The notes beneath the pieces were generated by a model, which was given only the letters and a program-made list of their open reading frames with translations, was not told where the DNA came from and made no database searches. From assembly GCA_020849655.1 (NCBI GenBank), contig JADLFU010000089.1, positions 1 through 35,909 of the forward strand: 35,909 nucleotides of DNA, read 5' to 3'. Made by a program: the position numbers and the translations under genes. This DNA comes from Polyangiaceae bacterium. GTDB lineage: Bacteria > Myxococcota_A > Polyangia > Polyangiales > Polyangiaceae. Below, piece after piece: positions 25,035-34,089 of the stretch (its first letter is position 1; every line of letters starts with the position of its first letter).

Positions 25035-27497
25035 ATGGTGAACGCGAGACCGCACGACGAGCTCTCCGCCGTCTGTCGCCGCGCCGAGGCGCACGCCGCG
25101 CGGCGCAAGGAGGTGCTGTCGACGGCGCACCTCCTGGTCGCGCTCGTGGCCGAGGAGACGCGCGTCGCGGGCGTGCTCGCGGCGCAGCGGGCCCACGCCT
25201 CCGCGCTCGAGGTCGCGCTGCCGGGCGCGCTCGGCGACGCGGGCGACGCGGCGAGCGCGGCGGTGAGATCGGCGCGCGAGCTGTCGGCGCGCACGCGCTC
25301 GGAGCACGCGACCGCGGCGCACCTGCTCGTCGTGCTCGTCGGCGATCGCCAGCTCGCGGCGTACAAGCTGCTCGCGCGGATCGGCGTCGACATCGGCCGC
25401 GTGCGGATGGAGGCGATGCAGCTCGCGACCGGGCTCGCGCCTCGCCGGATCGTCGCCGCGCCGCCGTCGGTGGACGCGCGCCCGCGGCCTGCGTCCACGT
25501 CGAAGCGCGCAGAGCCGGCGCGCGCGGTGTCCGTCGTCCCGCCCACGCGACGCCGAGAGGCCGAGGCGCGGCCGACGGCGCAGCTCTCGCTCGCCGACGC
25601 GACGCCGGTCCCGGTCGTCCCGAGGGTGCAAGCGCGCCCCGCCGCGCCCGCGCGCGCCCGCGGCCCCGAGGGGTCGGCCGAGAGGTTCGCGCTCGATCCC
25701 AAGGTGGTCCCGACGCTCTGTGCGATCGGAAAGAACCTCACGCTCGCCGCGGCGGCGGAGGCCGAGTCGCCGGTCATCGGGCGCGAGGCCGAGATCGAGC
25801 GCGCGCTCGACGTGCTCGCGAAGCGCGCCGCCAACAACCCCGTGCTCGTCGGCGCGCCGGGCGTCGGCAAGAGCGCGGTCGTCGCGGGCCTCGCGTTCGC
25901 GGCGTCGCGCTCGCAGGCGGGCTCCGCGGACGACCGCGTGCTCGTCGAGCTGTCGCTGCCGGAGCTGCTCGCGAGCGGGCAGGGGCGCGGCGCGCTCGGG
26001 GAGCGGTTCGCGGCCATCCTGCGCGAGCTCGCGGCGTCGAAGGGCCGCGTCGCGCTCGTGCTCGAGGATCTGCCGCAGCTCTTCGTCGGCGCCGCGGAGG
26101 ACGAGCTCGGCGCCGACGTCCGCCTCGCCCTCGCGAAGGGCGAGCTCCCGTGCATCGGGACGGCGACGCCCGACGACTACCGCCGCGCCATCGAGTCGGA
26201 TCCGGCGCTCGCGCGGCGCTTCTCGCCGATCCTGGTCGAGGAGCCGTCGCCCGGCGAGGCGCGCGAGATCCTCGCCCGCGCGGTGCTGCCGCTCGCGAAG
26301 CACCACCGCGTGACCTTCCCGGGTGAGGTGCTCGACGCGTCGGTCGAGTGGACCTCGCGCTACCTGACGGGCCGCGCGCTGCCCGACAAGGCGCTCTCGG
26401 TGCTCGATCTCGCCGGCGCGCGCACGGCGCGCAAGCGCGGGGACGAGGTGGCGCGCGAGACGCTCGCCGGCGTCGTCTCCGAGCTCTCCGACGTGCCCGA
26501 GGAGCGCATGCTCGAGACGGACGGCGCGCGCATGCTCGCGCTGGAGGCGCTGCTCGCCGAGGACGTCGTCGGGCACGCGCCGATGATCTCGCGCATCGCC
26601 CGCGTGCTCCGCCGCAACGCCGCGGGCATCCGCGGGCGCCGGCCGATCGGCAGCTTCCTCCTGCTCGGCCCGACCGGCGTCGGCAAGACAGAGACGGCGA
26701 AGGCCATCGCGCGCGCGCTCTTCCACTCGCGCGACGCGATGACCCGCGTCGACATGAGCGAGTACGCGGAGGCGCACGCTATCGCGAGGCTCATCGGCGC
26801 GCCGCCGGGCTACGTCGGCCACGAGGCGGGCGGGCAGCTCACCGAGGCGGTGAAGAAGCGCCCGTACCAGGTGGTCTTGCTCGACGAGATCGAGAAGGCG
26901 AACCGCGACGTGCTCGAGGCCTTCCTGCAGGTGCTCGACGAGGGCCGCCTCACCGACGGGCGCGGGCGGACGGTCGACTTCACGAGCACCGTCATCCTGA
27001 TGACCTCGAACCTCGGCGCCGACGCGGCCGTCGCGGGCCCGGCGCGCAGCATCGGGTTCGGCAGGGAGCCGGCCGGGAGGGTGGGCGATCCCGAGGGCGT
27101 GGTCGCGGCCGCCCGCGCGGCGCTGCCGCCGGAGCTCTACAACCGCATCGACGAGGTGCTCTCGTTCGCGCCGCTCGGCGAGGACGAGGTGGTGGAGATC
27201 GCCCGTCGCCTGCTCGCGTCGCTCTCGCGCACGCTCGAGGCCGAGCGCGGCGTCTCGCTCGACGTCTCCCCGGACGTCCCGCGCGCCCTCGCCGCCCGCG
27301 GCGGGTTCGACGTCGAGCTCGGCGCGAGGCCGATGAAGCGCGCGATCGGCAAGTGGATCGAGGGGCCGCTCGCGGAGCTGATCCTGCGCGGCCTGCTCGG
27401 GGAGGGCGACGTCGCCCGCGTGGAGCTCGACGGCGACGGCGAGATCGCGGTGCGCGCGCCCGCCTGCGCCGGCGGCTCGCCCCGGCTCGCATGTTAG
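25035..27497 (+). CDS. ClpA-like double-AAA+ protease ATPase with degenerate first ring
   Basis: 820 aa from ATG 25035. Two Clp-N repeats (about 5-135) are followed by an Ala/Pro/Arg linker, then two AAA+ modules with no ClpB-type coiled-coil middle domain. D1 Walker A is GAPGVGKS (273-280). The D1 Walker B reads LVLED (E344-D345) instead of hhhhDE, and the D1 pore loop is SGQGRG (314-319) instead of the aromatic KYRG. The Arg-finger segment LARRF is kept. D2 is canonical: Walker A GPTGVGKT (545-552), pore loop GYVGH, Walker B LLDEIEKAN, ELYNRID, GARPMKRAI. SIGFG around 672-676 supplies the IGF/IGL tripeptide that docks ClpP in ClpA/ClpX/ClpC. It is therefore probably a ClpP-partner unfoldase driven mainly by D2. 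No clpP or clpS lies nearby. Confidence 0.92.
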   Translation: MVNARPHDELSAVCRRAEAHAARRKEVLSTAHLLVALVAEETRVAGVLAAQRAHASALEVALPGALGDAGDAASAAVRSARELSARTRSEHATAAHLLVVLVGDRQLAAYKLLARIGVDIGRVRMEAMQLATGLAPRRIVAAPPSVDARPRPASTSKRAEPARAVSVVPPTRRREAEARPTAQLSLADATPVPVVPRVQARPAAPARARGPEGSAERFALDPKVVPTLCAIGKNLTLAAAAEAESPVIGREAEIERALDVLAKRAANNPVLVGAPGVGKSAVVAGLAFAASRSQAGSADDRVLVELSLPELLASGQGRGALGERFAAILRELAASKGRVALVLEDLPQLFVGAAEDELGADVRLALAKGELPCIGTATPDDYRRAIESDPALARRFSPILVEEPSPGEAREILARAVLPLAKHHRVTFPGEVLDASVEWTSRYLTGRALPDKALSVLDLAGARTARKRGDEVARETLAGVVSELSDVPEERMLETDGARMLALEALLAEDVVGHAPMISRIARVLRRNAAGIRGRRPIGSFLLLGPTGVGKTETAKAIARALFHSRDAMTRVDMSEYAEAHAIARLIGAPPGYVGHEAGGQLTEAVKKRPYQVVLLDEIEKANRDVLEAFLQVLDEGRLTDGRGRTVDFTSTVILMTSNLGADAAVAGPARSIGFGREPAGRVGDPEGVVAAARAALPPELYNRIDEVLSFAPLGEDEVVEIARRLLASLSRTLEAERGVSLDVSPDVPRALAARGGFDVELGARPMKRAIGKWIEGPLAELILRGLLGEGDVARVELDGDGEIAVRAPACAGGSPRLAC

Positions 27498-27500
27498 GTT
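27492..27500 (+). promoter_or_regulatory. Candidate extended -10 for the thioesterase gene
   Basis: TG-T-TAGGTT (27492-27500) overlaps the end of the ClpA-like gene, whose stop TAG is at 27495. The predicted transcript start near 27507 would be at or just before the TTG/GTG start codons of the thioesterase. Confidence 0.45.
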
Positions 27501-27516
27501 GGTTCATTTGTCACAG

Positions 27517-27936
27517 GTGAGCCTCGACAGCCGCTGCCCCGTCCACGTGGAGCTCCCCGTCGCGTGGGGCGACATGGACGCGCTCGGCCACGTCAACAAC
27601 ACAGTCTACTTTCGCTACTTCGAGTCGGGCCGGATCGTCTACTTCGAGCGCGCGGGCGCGGGGTTCCGCGAGACGGGGCCGATCCTCGCGACCGCGTCGT
27701 GCGAGTTCTTGCTGCCGCTCACCTACCCGGACACGGTGCGCGTCGAGGTGGGCGTCACGCGGCTCGGCACCACGAGCTTCACGATGGTGTACCGCGTCGT
27801 CAGCCTGGGTCGCGGCGCGCTCGCGGCGCGCGGGGCGTCGGTGTGTGTCTGGTACGACTACCGAGCGGGCGCGAAGGCGGCGCTCCCCTCCGACGTGCGG
27901 GCGCGCATCGAGGCGCTGGAGGGGCGAGCCCCCTGA
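27517..27936 (+). CDS. Acyl-CoA thioesterase, 4HBT (YbgC/FcbC-like) hot-dog fold
   Basis: 139 aa from GTG 27517; in-frame TTG codons at 27499 and 27508 are alternatives, and 27508 would fit a leaderless message. The 4HBT motif is clear: VAWGDMDALGHVNNTVYFRY with the catalytic-type Asp near residue 17, then FESGRIVYFE. Family members hydrolyse acyl-CoA thioesters as homotetramers in the cytosol; chain specificity cannot be read. It is separated by 19 nt from the ClpA-like gene and 64 nt from the glutathione peroxidase gene, each with its own -10-like element, so co-transcription is possible but not required. Confidence 0.9.
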   Translation: MSLDSRCPVHVELPVAWGDMDALGHVNNTVYFRYFESGRIVYFERAGAGFRETGPILATASCEFLLPLTYPDTVRVEVGVTRLGTTSFTMVYRVVSLGRGALAARGASVCVWYDYRAGAKAALPSDVRARIEALEGRAP

Positions 27937-27962
27937 CGTCCGGGCCTCCCGTGTGGTAGCCC
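27933..27962 (+). promoter_or_regulatory. Candidate promoter and RBS of the glutathione peroxidase gene
   Basis: CTGACG (27933-27938), an 18-nt spacer and TAGCCC (27957-27962), preceded by TGG, form a sigma-70-type promoter. Unlike neighbouring genes this one has a longer leader (about 35 nt) and a clear ribosome-binding site AGGAGAG at 27989-27995, 5 nt before ATG 28001. Confidence 0.45.
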
Positions 27963-28000
27963 GAGGGTCCGCGGCGGGTCGCGGGCACAGGAGAGAGTTC

Positions 28001-28558
28001 ATGCTGAGCAAGCTGAAGGACGCGGTCGTCACCGCGGTCAACCGCGCCGCGTACGGCAAGGCGCCGGAGGGCGGCCCCGCGACCGTCGGGGAGATCTCCC
28101 TGCGCAGGCTCGACGGATCGGCGCTGCCCATCGCGGAGCTCGAGGGCAAGGTCGTGCTCTTCGTCAACGTCGCGAGCCGCTGCGGGCTGACGCCGCAGTA
28201 CGAGCAGCTGGTGCAGCTCCACCAGCGCTACAGGGATCGCGGCCTCTTGGTGGTCGGCGCGCCGTGCAACCAGTTCCTCGGCCAGGAGCCGGGCGACGCC
28301 GGGCAGATCACGAGCTTCTGCTCGACGACGTACGGCGTGGATTTTCCGCTGCTCGAGAAGCAGGACGTCAACGGCGCCGCGCGCAGCCCGCTGTACCAGT
28401 GGCTGGTCGGCAGCGCGCCGGGCGGAGGGGCCGACATCACGTGGAACTTCGAGAAGTTCCTCGTGGGCCGCGACGGCGAGGTGCGGGCGCGCTTCTCGCC
28501 GCGCACCAAGCCGGACGCCCCGGAGATCGTGGCCGCCATCGAGGCCGCGTTGACCTGA
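28001..28558 (+). CDS. Glutathione peroxidase family thiol peroxidase
   Basis: 185 aa from ATG 28001 with a strong RBS. It reduces hydroperoxides; Cys-type bacterial members generally use thioredoxin. The peroxidatic Cys61 is in NVASRCGLTPQY (Sec in animal enzymes). The conserved APCNQFLGQEPG gives Gln95, and ITWNFEKFLV gives Trp148-Asn149, completing the tetrad. Cys107 (SFCSTTYGVDFP) is also family-typical. An N-terminal ~25-residue extension (LSKLKDAVVTAVNRAAYG) is amphipathic and lacks a cleavage site, so a cytosolic location is likely. It is not fused or truncated. Confidence 0.95.
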   Translation: MLSKLKDAVVTAVNRAAYGKAPEGGPATVGEISLRRLDGSALPIAELEGKVVLFVNVASRCGLTPQYEQLVQLHQRYRDRGLLVVGAPCNQFLGQEPGDAGQITSFCSTTYGVDFPLLEKQDVNGAARSPLYQWLVGSAPGGGADITWNFEKFLVGRDGEVRARFSPRTKPDAPEIVAAIEAALT

Positions 28559-28599
28559 CGTATACATCGTGTTTACCTGTCGCGTCGGAGGCAGACGCG

Positions 28600-29874
28600 A
28601 TGCGACAGCTCACGAGCACGATCCTCACCCTGATCTCGACCTGCGCGGCGCTGGTGGCCTGCGCGTGCGGATCGTCGTCGTCGGAGACCGCCCCGGTCGC
28701 GGCGGCCGGGGCGTCAGCAGGCACGGCAGGCGCGAGCGGGACGGCGGGCGCGACGGGGAAGGCCGGCGCGGCAACCGCGGGCGTGGCCGGCACCGCAGGG
28801 GCGAGCGGCGCGGGCGCGGCCGGCACCGCAGGGGCGAGCGGCGCGGGCGCGGCCGGGACAGCGGGCGCGATCGCTGCCGGGACAGCGGGCGCGAGCGGCG
28901 CGGGCTCGGCCGGGGCAGCGGGCGCTGCCGGGACACCGGGCGCGAGCGGCGCGGCGGGCGCGGGTCAGGCTGGCGCGGCGGGGGGAGGAGCAGCGGGCTC
29001 GGCGCAGGCCGGAGCGGCGGGATCGCCGAGCGTCAAGTGCGGCACGCTGTCGGCGGGCCTGAACACCCTCACGGTGGGGGGTGTCCCGCGGATGCTCCAG
29101 GTGCAGCTCCCGGCGCAGGCGTCGTCCAAGGTGGCGCTGTTGTTCCTGTGGCACGGGTGGAACCAGCTCCCCAGCGACTTCTCCGGCGCGACAGTCTACG
29201 ATGTCCCCAGCGGCAAGTGGGTGTCGTTCGATCCGAACGCCTTCGCCATGCCGCTCGTCATCGTCACGCCGTACAGCCAGAAGCTCTTGCCGCCGGTGGG
29301 GCTCGACTGGGACATCGCCGACGGCTCCCTCGATTTTGCATACTTCGAGGCGATGCTCGGGTGCCTCCAGCAACAGTTCGACGTCGACGGGCGCCGTGTG
29401 TACTCGATGGGCTTCTCGGCGGGCGCGGTGTTCACCAACCTCCTGTCGGCGCGCTACCCGCACACCTTCGCGGCGACCATCAGCGAGTCGGGGATGTGGC
29501 TCAACGACAAGCCCGAGCAGGCGGACATCCAGTTTGGCTTCATCGTCAACTGGCAGTGGCCCGCGCTGTCCAAGGCGGACGGCGGGAGCGTGCTGCTCAC
29601 GCACGGCGGCCCAGGAGACTACGCCACGGTCGCGAACCTCGAGGCCGCGGCCGCGAAGGCCGTCCCTTTCTTGACTGGTCACGGCCGCACCGTGACCGAG
29701 TGCTGGCACACCTTCGGTCACACCCTGGACCCAGACCTGACGCAGGGCATGTACTACGACTACCTGTGGGCTCACGAGCTCGGCTCGCCGCCGCTGGCCG
29801 CGCCCGTGCCGGGGTTCCCCACAGAGGCGGCGCCCGTCGGCGCCACGAGGTGTCGGTTGCACCCGGCGCTCTGA
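28600..29874 (+). CDS. Lipoprotein alpha/beta-hydrolase (PHB-depolymerase/esterase-like)
   Basis: 424 aa from ATG 28600, with GGAGG at 28587-28591. The lipobox LVAC puts the lipidated Cys at 21. Residues 25-142 are a Gly/Ala/Ser/Thr low-complexity stalk with 11-residue repeats. The C-terminal ~280 residues are an esterase of the polyhydroxybutyrate-depolymerase / feruloyl-esterase type: VALLFLWHGWNQLPSDF (oxyanion region), the nucleophile elbow GFSAGA in VYSMGFSAGAVFTNLLSARY, and a probable catalytic His in CWHTFGHTLDPD. Six Cys could form disulfides, fitting an exported protein. The substrate is uncertain. TTGACC at 28550 could be the -35 of its own promoter. Confidence 0.87.
   Translation: MRQLTSTILTLISTCAALVACACGSSSSETAPVAAAGASAGTAGASGTAGATGKAGAATAGVAGTAGASGAGAAGTAGASGAGAAGTAGAIAAGTAGASGAGSAGAAGAAGTPGASGAAGAGQAGAAGGGAAGSAQAGAAGSPSVKCGTLSAGLNTLTVGGVPRMLQVQLPAQASSKVALLFLWHGWNQLPSDFSGATVYDVPSGKWVSFDPNAFAMPLVIVTPYSQKLLPPVGLDWDIADGSLDFAYFEAMLGCLQQQFDVDGRRVYSMGFSAGAVFTNLLSARYPHTFAATISESGMWLNDKPEQADIQFGFIVNWQWPALSKADGGSVLLTHGGPGDYATVANLEAAAAKAVPFLTGHGRTVTECWHTFGHTLDPDLTQGMYYDYLWAHELGSPPLAAPVPGFPTEAAPVGATRCRLHPAL
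28789..28854. repeat. 33-bp tandem duplication in esterase stalk
   Basis: Two exact 33-bp units (28789-28821 and 28822-28854) encode 11-residue Gly/Ala/Thr/Ser repeats, and looser copies flank them. They are in frame and part of the lipoprotein stalk. Confidence 0.85.
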
Positions 29875-29977
29875 CGCGCCGCCGCGGGGGGCGGGCCGAT
29901 CGGCGCGCCGCGGCGCTCTCCTCGACGCTCCTTGATCGACGCCGCTGGGCATGGTGTGGTTCGCCCGGAGGCACCCC

Positions 29978-30498
29978 ATGGCCCACGACTTGCTGTCCGT
30001 CCGTCCTTCTCGTGAGCTTGCTGGGGCTCGTCGTGCTGCCAGGGTGCGCCGGCGACCAGTTCACGCAGGGCGAGCCCGCCGGAGGAGCTGTCTCGGGCAC
30101 AGGAGGTTCCAGTGGCTCGGGGCCATCCGGAGGCGGAGGATCGTCGGGAGTCTCCGGGGCCGGAGGCGGAGCGAGTCTCGTGGGCGTGAAGTGCGGCCCC
30201 TCCGGCAGCCTCACCTGCGGCCCGGGCCAGGCGTGCTGCGGGTACGACTACCCTGTGAGGTGTGGGACGGAAGGTACGCAGGATCCGGAGGACCCGTGCT
30301 ACCTCTGGGGCAAGGGGATGCAGAGCTCGTCGTGTGACGGCCCGGAGGACTGTGCCGCCGACGAGGTGTGTTGCCGCGTCCTTGGGAACTACGCCCATGG
30401 GTACAGCTGCTGGCCGAAGGACTACATGTGTGTCGACCCGGGCTGCCACACGACCGCCGACTGCCCCACGGGTCGGATCTGCGTCCCCGATTCGCTCC
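29978..30498 (+). pseudogene. Cys-rich lipoprotein gene with frameshift and lost 3' end
   Basis: The ATG at 29978 has an excellent RBS (GGAGG at 29967-29971, 6-nt spacing) and a promoter-like TTGATC-17-TGTGGT upstream. Its frame fails within the signal peptide. Removing one GTCC unit from the (GTCC)3 tract at 29995-30006 restores MAHDLLSVLLVSLLGLVV followed by lipobox LPGC and the rest of the protein. The mature part is a Gly/Ser linker, then a Cys-rich domain ([46 protein letters not shown]). After about 30480-30498 the sequence is the antisense of kdpB, and the frame stays open to 30689 only by chance. The gene thus appears broken at both ends, or it is phase-variable plus truncated. Confidence 0.7.
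29995..30006. repeat. (GTCC)3 tetranucleotide tract in signal peptide
   Basis: Three GTCC units. Loss of one (or a gain of two) puts the RBS-supported ATG 29978 in frame with the lipobox and Cys-rich domain. As read here the gene is out of frame. Confidence 0.85.
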
Positions 30499-32263
30499 CG
30501 ATCTGCTTGCCGATCTCGACGATGGAGAGGAGCTTGGTCGGGTTCGAGTCGAGGTCGACCATGTTGCCCGCCTCCTTCGCGGCCTGCGTGCCGGTGTTCA
30601 TCGCGACGGCGACGTCGGCCTGCGCGAGCGCGGGCGCGTCGTTCGTGCCGTCGCCGGTCATCGCGACGAGGTGCCCCTTCGCCTGGTAGCTGCGGATCAT
30701 CTCGAGCTTGGCCTCGGGCGTCGCCTCGGCGAGGAAGTCATCCACCCCCGCCTCGGCCGCGATCGCGGCGGCGGTGAGCGGGTTGTCGCCGGTGATCATC
30801 ACGGTCTTGATCCCGATGCGCCGCAGCTCCCCGAACCGCTCGCGGATGCCGCCCTTCACGACGTCCTTCAGGCGCACGACGCCGAGGACGCGGGCGCCGT
30901 CGGCGACGACGAGCGGCGTCGCCCCCTCCCGCGCGACCTGCTCCACGATCGCGCGCACCTCGGCGGGGAACCGCCCGCCCGCCTCCTCGACGAACCGCGC
31001 GACGGCGTCGGTCGCGCCCTTGCGGATCCGCCGCCCGCCGAGATCGACGCCGCTCATGCGCGTCTGCGCGGTGAAGGGGACGAACGCGGCGCCCGTCGCC
31101 TCGAGCTCCCGCGCGCGCAGGCCGAAGCGCGCTTTCGCGAGCACGACGATCGACCGACCCTCGGGTGTCTCGTCGGCGAGCGACGAGAGCTGCGCCGCGT
31201 CCGCGAGCTCGCGCTCGTCGACGCCGGGGGCGGGCAACAGCTCGCTCGCCTGCCGGTTGCCGAGCGTGATGGTGCCCGTCTTGTCGAGCAAGAGGACGTC
31301 CACGTCGCCCGCGGCCTCGACCGCGCGCCCCGACGTCGCGATGACGTTGGCCTGGATCATCCGGTCCATCCCCGCGATGCCGATGGCCGACAGCAGCCCG
31401 CCGATCGTGGTCGGGATGAGGCAGACGAGCAGCGCCACGAGCACCGTCAGCGACGCCGGGCTGCCCTGACCCGAGCTCGCCACCGCGTAGCGCGAGAACG
31501 GCAGCAGCGTCACCGTCGCCAGCAGGAAGACGATCGTGAGCCCCGCGAGCAGGACGTCGAGCGCGATCTCGTTCGGCGTCTTCTTGCGCTTCGCGCCCTC
31601 CACCATCGCGATCATCCGGTCGAGGAACGCCTCGCCCGGGTTGGTCGTCACCCGCACGACGAGCCAGTCGGAGAGCACGCGCGTCCCGCCGGTGACCGCG
31701 CTCCGGTCGCCGCCGCTCTCGCGGATGACGGGCGCGCTCTCGCCGGTGATGGCGCTCTCGTCGACCGACGCCACGCCCTCGAGGATCTCGCCGTCGGCGG
31801 GGATGAGCTCGCCCTCCGCGACGAAGACGACGTCCCCGAGGCGAAGGGACGGCGACGGCACCTCCTCGAGCGCGGCCGCGCGCGCCGCGGGCGCCGACAG
31901 GACCTCGCTCGACGCCCCCTTGCGGAGCCTCCTCGCGGGCACGTCACGCCTCGCCTGGCGGAGGGCGTCCGCCTGGGCCTTGCCCCTGCCCTCGGCCATC
32001 GCCTCGGCGAAGTTGGCGAACAACACTGTCATCCACAGCCACGCGGCGACCGCGAGGATGAAGCCCGCGGGCGCGTCGCCCTGGCCCGTCACCGCGGCGT
32101 GGACGAACAGCGCGGTCGTGAAGACGCTGCCGAGCTCGACCACGAACATCACGGGGTTGCGCGCCATGCGCCGCGGGTCGAGCTTCTTCACCGCGTCCAC
32201 GAGCGCCGCGCGCACGATCGGGCCGACGAAGAGGGGCCTGGGCTGCTGTTCAATGTTCGACAT
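30422..32263 (-). CDS. kdpB: K+-transporting P-type ATPase subunit KdpB, C-terminally truncated
   Basis: KdpB is the ATP-hydrolysing P-type subunit of the high-affinity KdpFABC K+ pump. The ATG at 32263 is preceded by AGGAG with good spacing. Present are the first membrane helices, the TGES-type actuator motif (ITGESAPV), the phosphorylation motif DKTGTIT (Asp near 327), KGAT in the nucleotide domain, and [20 protein letters not shown]. The family resemblance stops at VEIGKQI (about residue 588), where other KdpBs continue LMTRGxLTTF and three more helices to about 680 aa. The last 25 codons are the antisense of the lipoprotein gene and end at 30422. The protein lacks TM5-7 and should not pump. 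kdpC, normally next, is absent. Confidence 0.93.
   Translation of the reverse strand: MSNIEQQPRPLFVGPIVRAALVDAVKKLDPRRMARNPVMFVVELGSVFTTALFVHAAVTGQGDAPAGFILAVAAWLWMTVLFANFAEAMAEGRGKAQADALRQARRDVPARRLRKGASSEVLSAPAARAAALEEVPSPSLRLGDVVFVAEGELIPADGEILEGVASVDESAITGESAPVIRESGGDRSAVTGGTRVLSDWLVVRVTTNPGEAFLDRMIAMVEGAKRKKTPNEIALDVLLAGLTIVFLLATVTLLPFSRYAVASSGQGSPASLTVLVALLVCLIPTTIGGLLSAIGIAGMDRMIQANVIATSGRAVEAAGDVDVLLLDKTGTITLGNRQASELLPAPGVDERELADAAQLSSLADETPEGRSIVVLAKARFGLRARELEATGAAFVPFTAQTRMSGVDLGGRRIRKGATDAVARFVEEAGGRFPAEVRAIVEQVAREGATPLVVADGARVLGVVRLKDVVKGGIRERFGELRRIGIKTVMITGDNPLTAAAIAAEAGVDDFLAEATPEAKLEMIRSYQAKGHLVAMTGDGTNDAPALAQADVAVAMNTGTQAAKEAGNMVDLDSNPTKLLSIVEIGKQIGSESGTQIRPVGQSAVVWQPGSTHM
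30476..30506. other. Rearrangement or deletion junction
   Basis: Homology of the plus-strand lipoprotein (from the left) and of minus-strand kdpB (from the right) both end in this interval. The 7-mer GATCTGC occurs at 30476-30482 and again at 30500-30506, a possible microhomology. No insertion sequence, att site or tRNA is present. An assembly misjoin is the main alternative. Confidence 0.6.
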
Positions 32264-32297
32264 GTTCGTTCTCCTGACGCTCTCTCGGGGCGCGGGC

Positions 32298-33998
32298 TCA
32301 GCGCGCCGCCTGCTGCAAGTGTTCGACGATGGGCCCGAGCGCGAGCGCCGGGAGGAACGTCAGCGCGCCGACCAGCACGATGGTGCCGACCAGCATCGCC
32401 ACGAACAGCGGCGTGTGCGTCGGCAGCGTGCCCGGCCCCGCGGGCACGAGGCGCTGCTTCGCGAGCGAGCCCGCGATGGCCAGCACCGGGACGATGACCC
32501 AGAACCGCCCGATCAGCATCGCGAGGCCGATGGCGACGGCGTAGAACCTCCCGCTCGCGGTGAGGCCGCCGAACGCGGAGCCGTTGTTGTTGGTGCCCGA
32601 GGTGAAGGCGTAGAGGATCTCGCTGAACCCGTGCGCGCCAGGGTTGCCGAGCGGCTCGGTGCCGGCGGGGACCACACACGCGATGGCGGTGCCGAGGAGC
32701 ACGGTGGCCGCGGGGAAGAGGATGACGAGCGACGCCATCTTCATCTCGAACGCCTCGATCTTCTTGCCCAGGTACTCGGGCGTGCGGCCCACCATCAGCC
32801 CGGCGACGAACACCGCGATGATGGCGTACATCAACATTCCGTACAGGCCCGATCCGACCCCGCCGAACACGATCTCGCCGAGCTGCATGAGCCACATGGG
32901 GACGAGCCCGCCGAGCGGCGTGAAGCTGTCGAGCATCGCGTTGACGGCGCCGCACGACGCCGAGGTCGTCACGGCGGTGAAGAGCGCGGAGCCCACCGCG
33001 CCGAAGCGCACCTCCTTGCCCTCCAGGTTGCCCGCCTGCTGCGCCACCGAGAGCGCGCCGAGCGCGGGGTTGCCCGCCTGCTCGGCGGCGATGACGGCGA
33101 CGGCGAGCGGCACGAACAGCGCCACCATCGCCCCGAGGATCGCCCAGCCCTGGGCCTCGCTGCCGACCAGCCTGCCGAACATGAAGCAGAGCGCCGCGGG
33201 GACGAGGAAGATGCTGAGCATCTGGACGAGGTTCGAGAGCGCGGTCGGGTTCTCGAACGGGTGGGCGGAGTTGGCGTTGAAGAACCCGCCGCCGTTCGTG
33301 CCGATCAGCTTGATGGCCTCCTGCGACGCCACCGGGCCGAGAGACACCACCTGGTCGGCGCCCTGCACGCTGTGCACGGTCACGCTCCCCGCGAGCGTCT
33401 GGGCCGCGCCCTGGCTCACGAAGAAGAGCGCCACGACGACGCTGAGCGGCAACAGCACGTACAGCGTGGCTCGCGTCAGATCGACCCAGAAGCTCCCCAG
33501 CCCCTCCGCGCTCTGCCTGGCGAAGCCTCGCGCGAGGGCGAACAGCACCGCGATCCCGGTCGCGGCGGAGACGAAGCTCTGCACTGTCAGCCCCAGCATC
33601 TGCGTGAGGTGGCTCATCGTCGACTCGCCGGCGTACGCCTGCCAGTTGGTGTTCGTCACGAAGCTCACGGCGGTGTTGAACGACACCTCGGGCGAGACGG
33701 CCGCGAACCCCTGGGGGTTCAGCGGCAGGGCGCTCTGCGCGCGTTGCAACAAGTAGAGCGCGAGCGCCCCCGCGAGGTTGAACACGAGGACGGAGGCCGC
33801 GTACCGTTGCCAGGGCATGTCCTCGTCGGCGCGGACGCCCGCGGCCCGGTAGATGAGCCTCTCGACGGGGCCGAGCACGCGCCCGGCGAGGCGCGCCTCC
33901 CCGCCGTGGACGCGGACGAGGTACGCGCCGAGGGGCCGCGCGAGCGCCAGCAACAGCGCGAGGAAGAGCGCGAGCTGCGCGACGGCGATGGCGGTCAC
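32298..33998 (-). CDS. kdpA: K+-transporting ATPase subunit KdpA
   Basis: 566 aa, full length. KdpA is the channel-like subunit that selects K+ in the inner membrane. The start is GTG 33998, whose GTGA overlaps the kdpF stop. About ten hydrophobic helices are visible. Selectivity-loop motifs are intact: [15 protein letters not shown] (about 112-126), [20 protein letters not shown] (about 231-250), [12 protein letters not shown] and [14 protein letters not shown]. The remaining sequence keeps good hydrophobicity with no stop or frameshift, in contrast to the truncated kdpB that follows after 34 nt. Confidence 0.97.
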   Translation of the reverse strand: MTAIAVAQLALFLALLLALARPLGAYLVRVHGGEARLAGRVLGPVERLIYRAAGVRADEDMPWQRYAASVLVFNLAGALALYLLQRAQSALPLNPQGFAAVSPEVSFNTAVSFVTNTNWQAYAGESTMSHLTQMLGLTVQSFVSAATGIAVLFALARGFARQSAEGLGSFWVDLTRATLYVLLPLSVVVALFFVSQGAAQTLAGSVTVHSVQGADQVVSLGPVASQEAIKLIGTNGGGFFNANSAHPFENPTALSNLVQMLSIFLVPAALCFMFGRLVGSEAQGWAILGAMVALFVPLAVAVIAAEQAGNPALGALSVAQQAGNLEGKEVRFGAVGSALFTAVTTSASCGAVNAMLDSFTPLGGLVPMWLMQLGEIVFGGVGSGLYGMLMYAIIAVFVAGLMVGRTPEYLGKKIEAFEMKMASLVILFPAATVLLGTAIACVVPAGTEPLGNPGAHGFSEILYAFTSGTNNNGSAFGGLTASGRFYAVAIGLAMLIGRFWVIVPVLAIAGSLAKQRLVPAGPGTLPTHTPLFVAMLVGTIVLVGALTFLPALALGPIVEHLQQAAR

Positions 33999-34087
33999 GA
34001 CAGCCGCTCCGGGGCGAGGAGCGCGAAGCCCAGGTAGCCGATGAGGACGACGGCGAGCGCGCCGCCCACGACGGTGAGCGTGGCCAT
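33995..34087 (-). CDS. kdpF: KdpF subunit
   Basis: 30 aa single-helix peptide that stabilises the KdpFABC complex. The sequence is one hydrophobic span (VVGGALAVVLIGYLGFALL) ending in the typical PERL motif. The ATG at 34087 follows the stop of the upstream 26-codon ORF by 2 nt, with AGAGGG as RBS. The stop overlaps the kdpA start. Confidence 0.92.
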   Translation of the reverse strand: MATLTVVGGALAVVLIGYLGFALLAPERLS

Positions 34088-34089
34088 GA

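Noticed and set aside
29951-30337. 128-codon frame starting at ATG 29951 as an independent gene
   Set aside because: After the (GTCC)3 tract it is Arg-rich with no domain. The Cys-rich homology-like sequence is in the other frame, so the frame is better read as a frameshifted lipoprotein.
30422-30500. Natural KdpB C-terminus
   Set aside because: The last 25 codons match no KdpB and are antisense to the lipoprotein gene, while all conserved TM5-7 sequence is missing.
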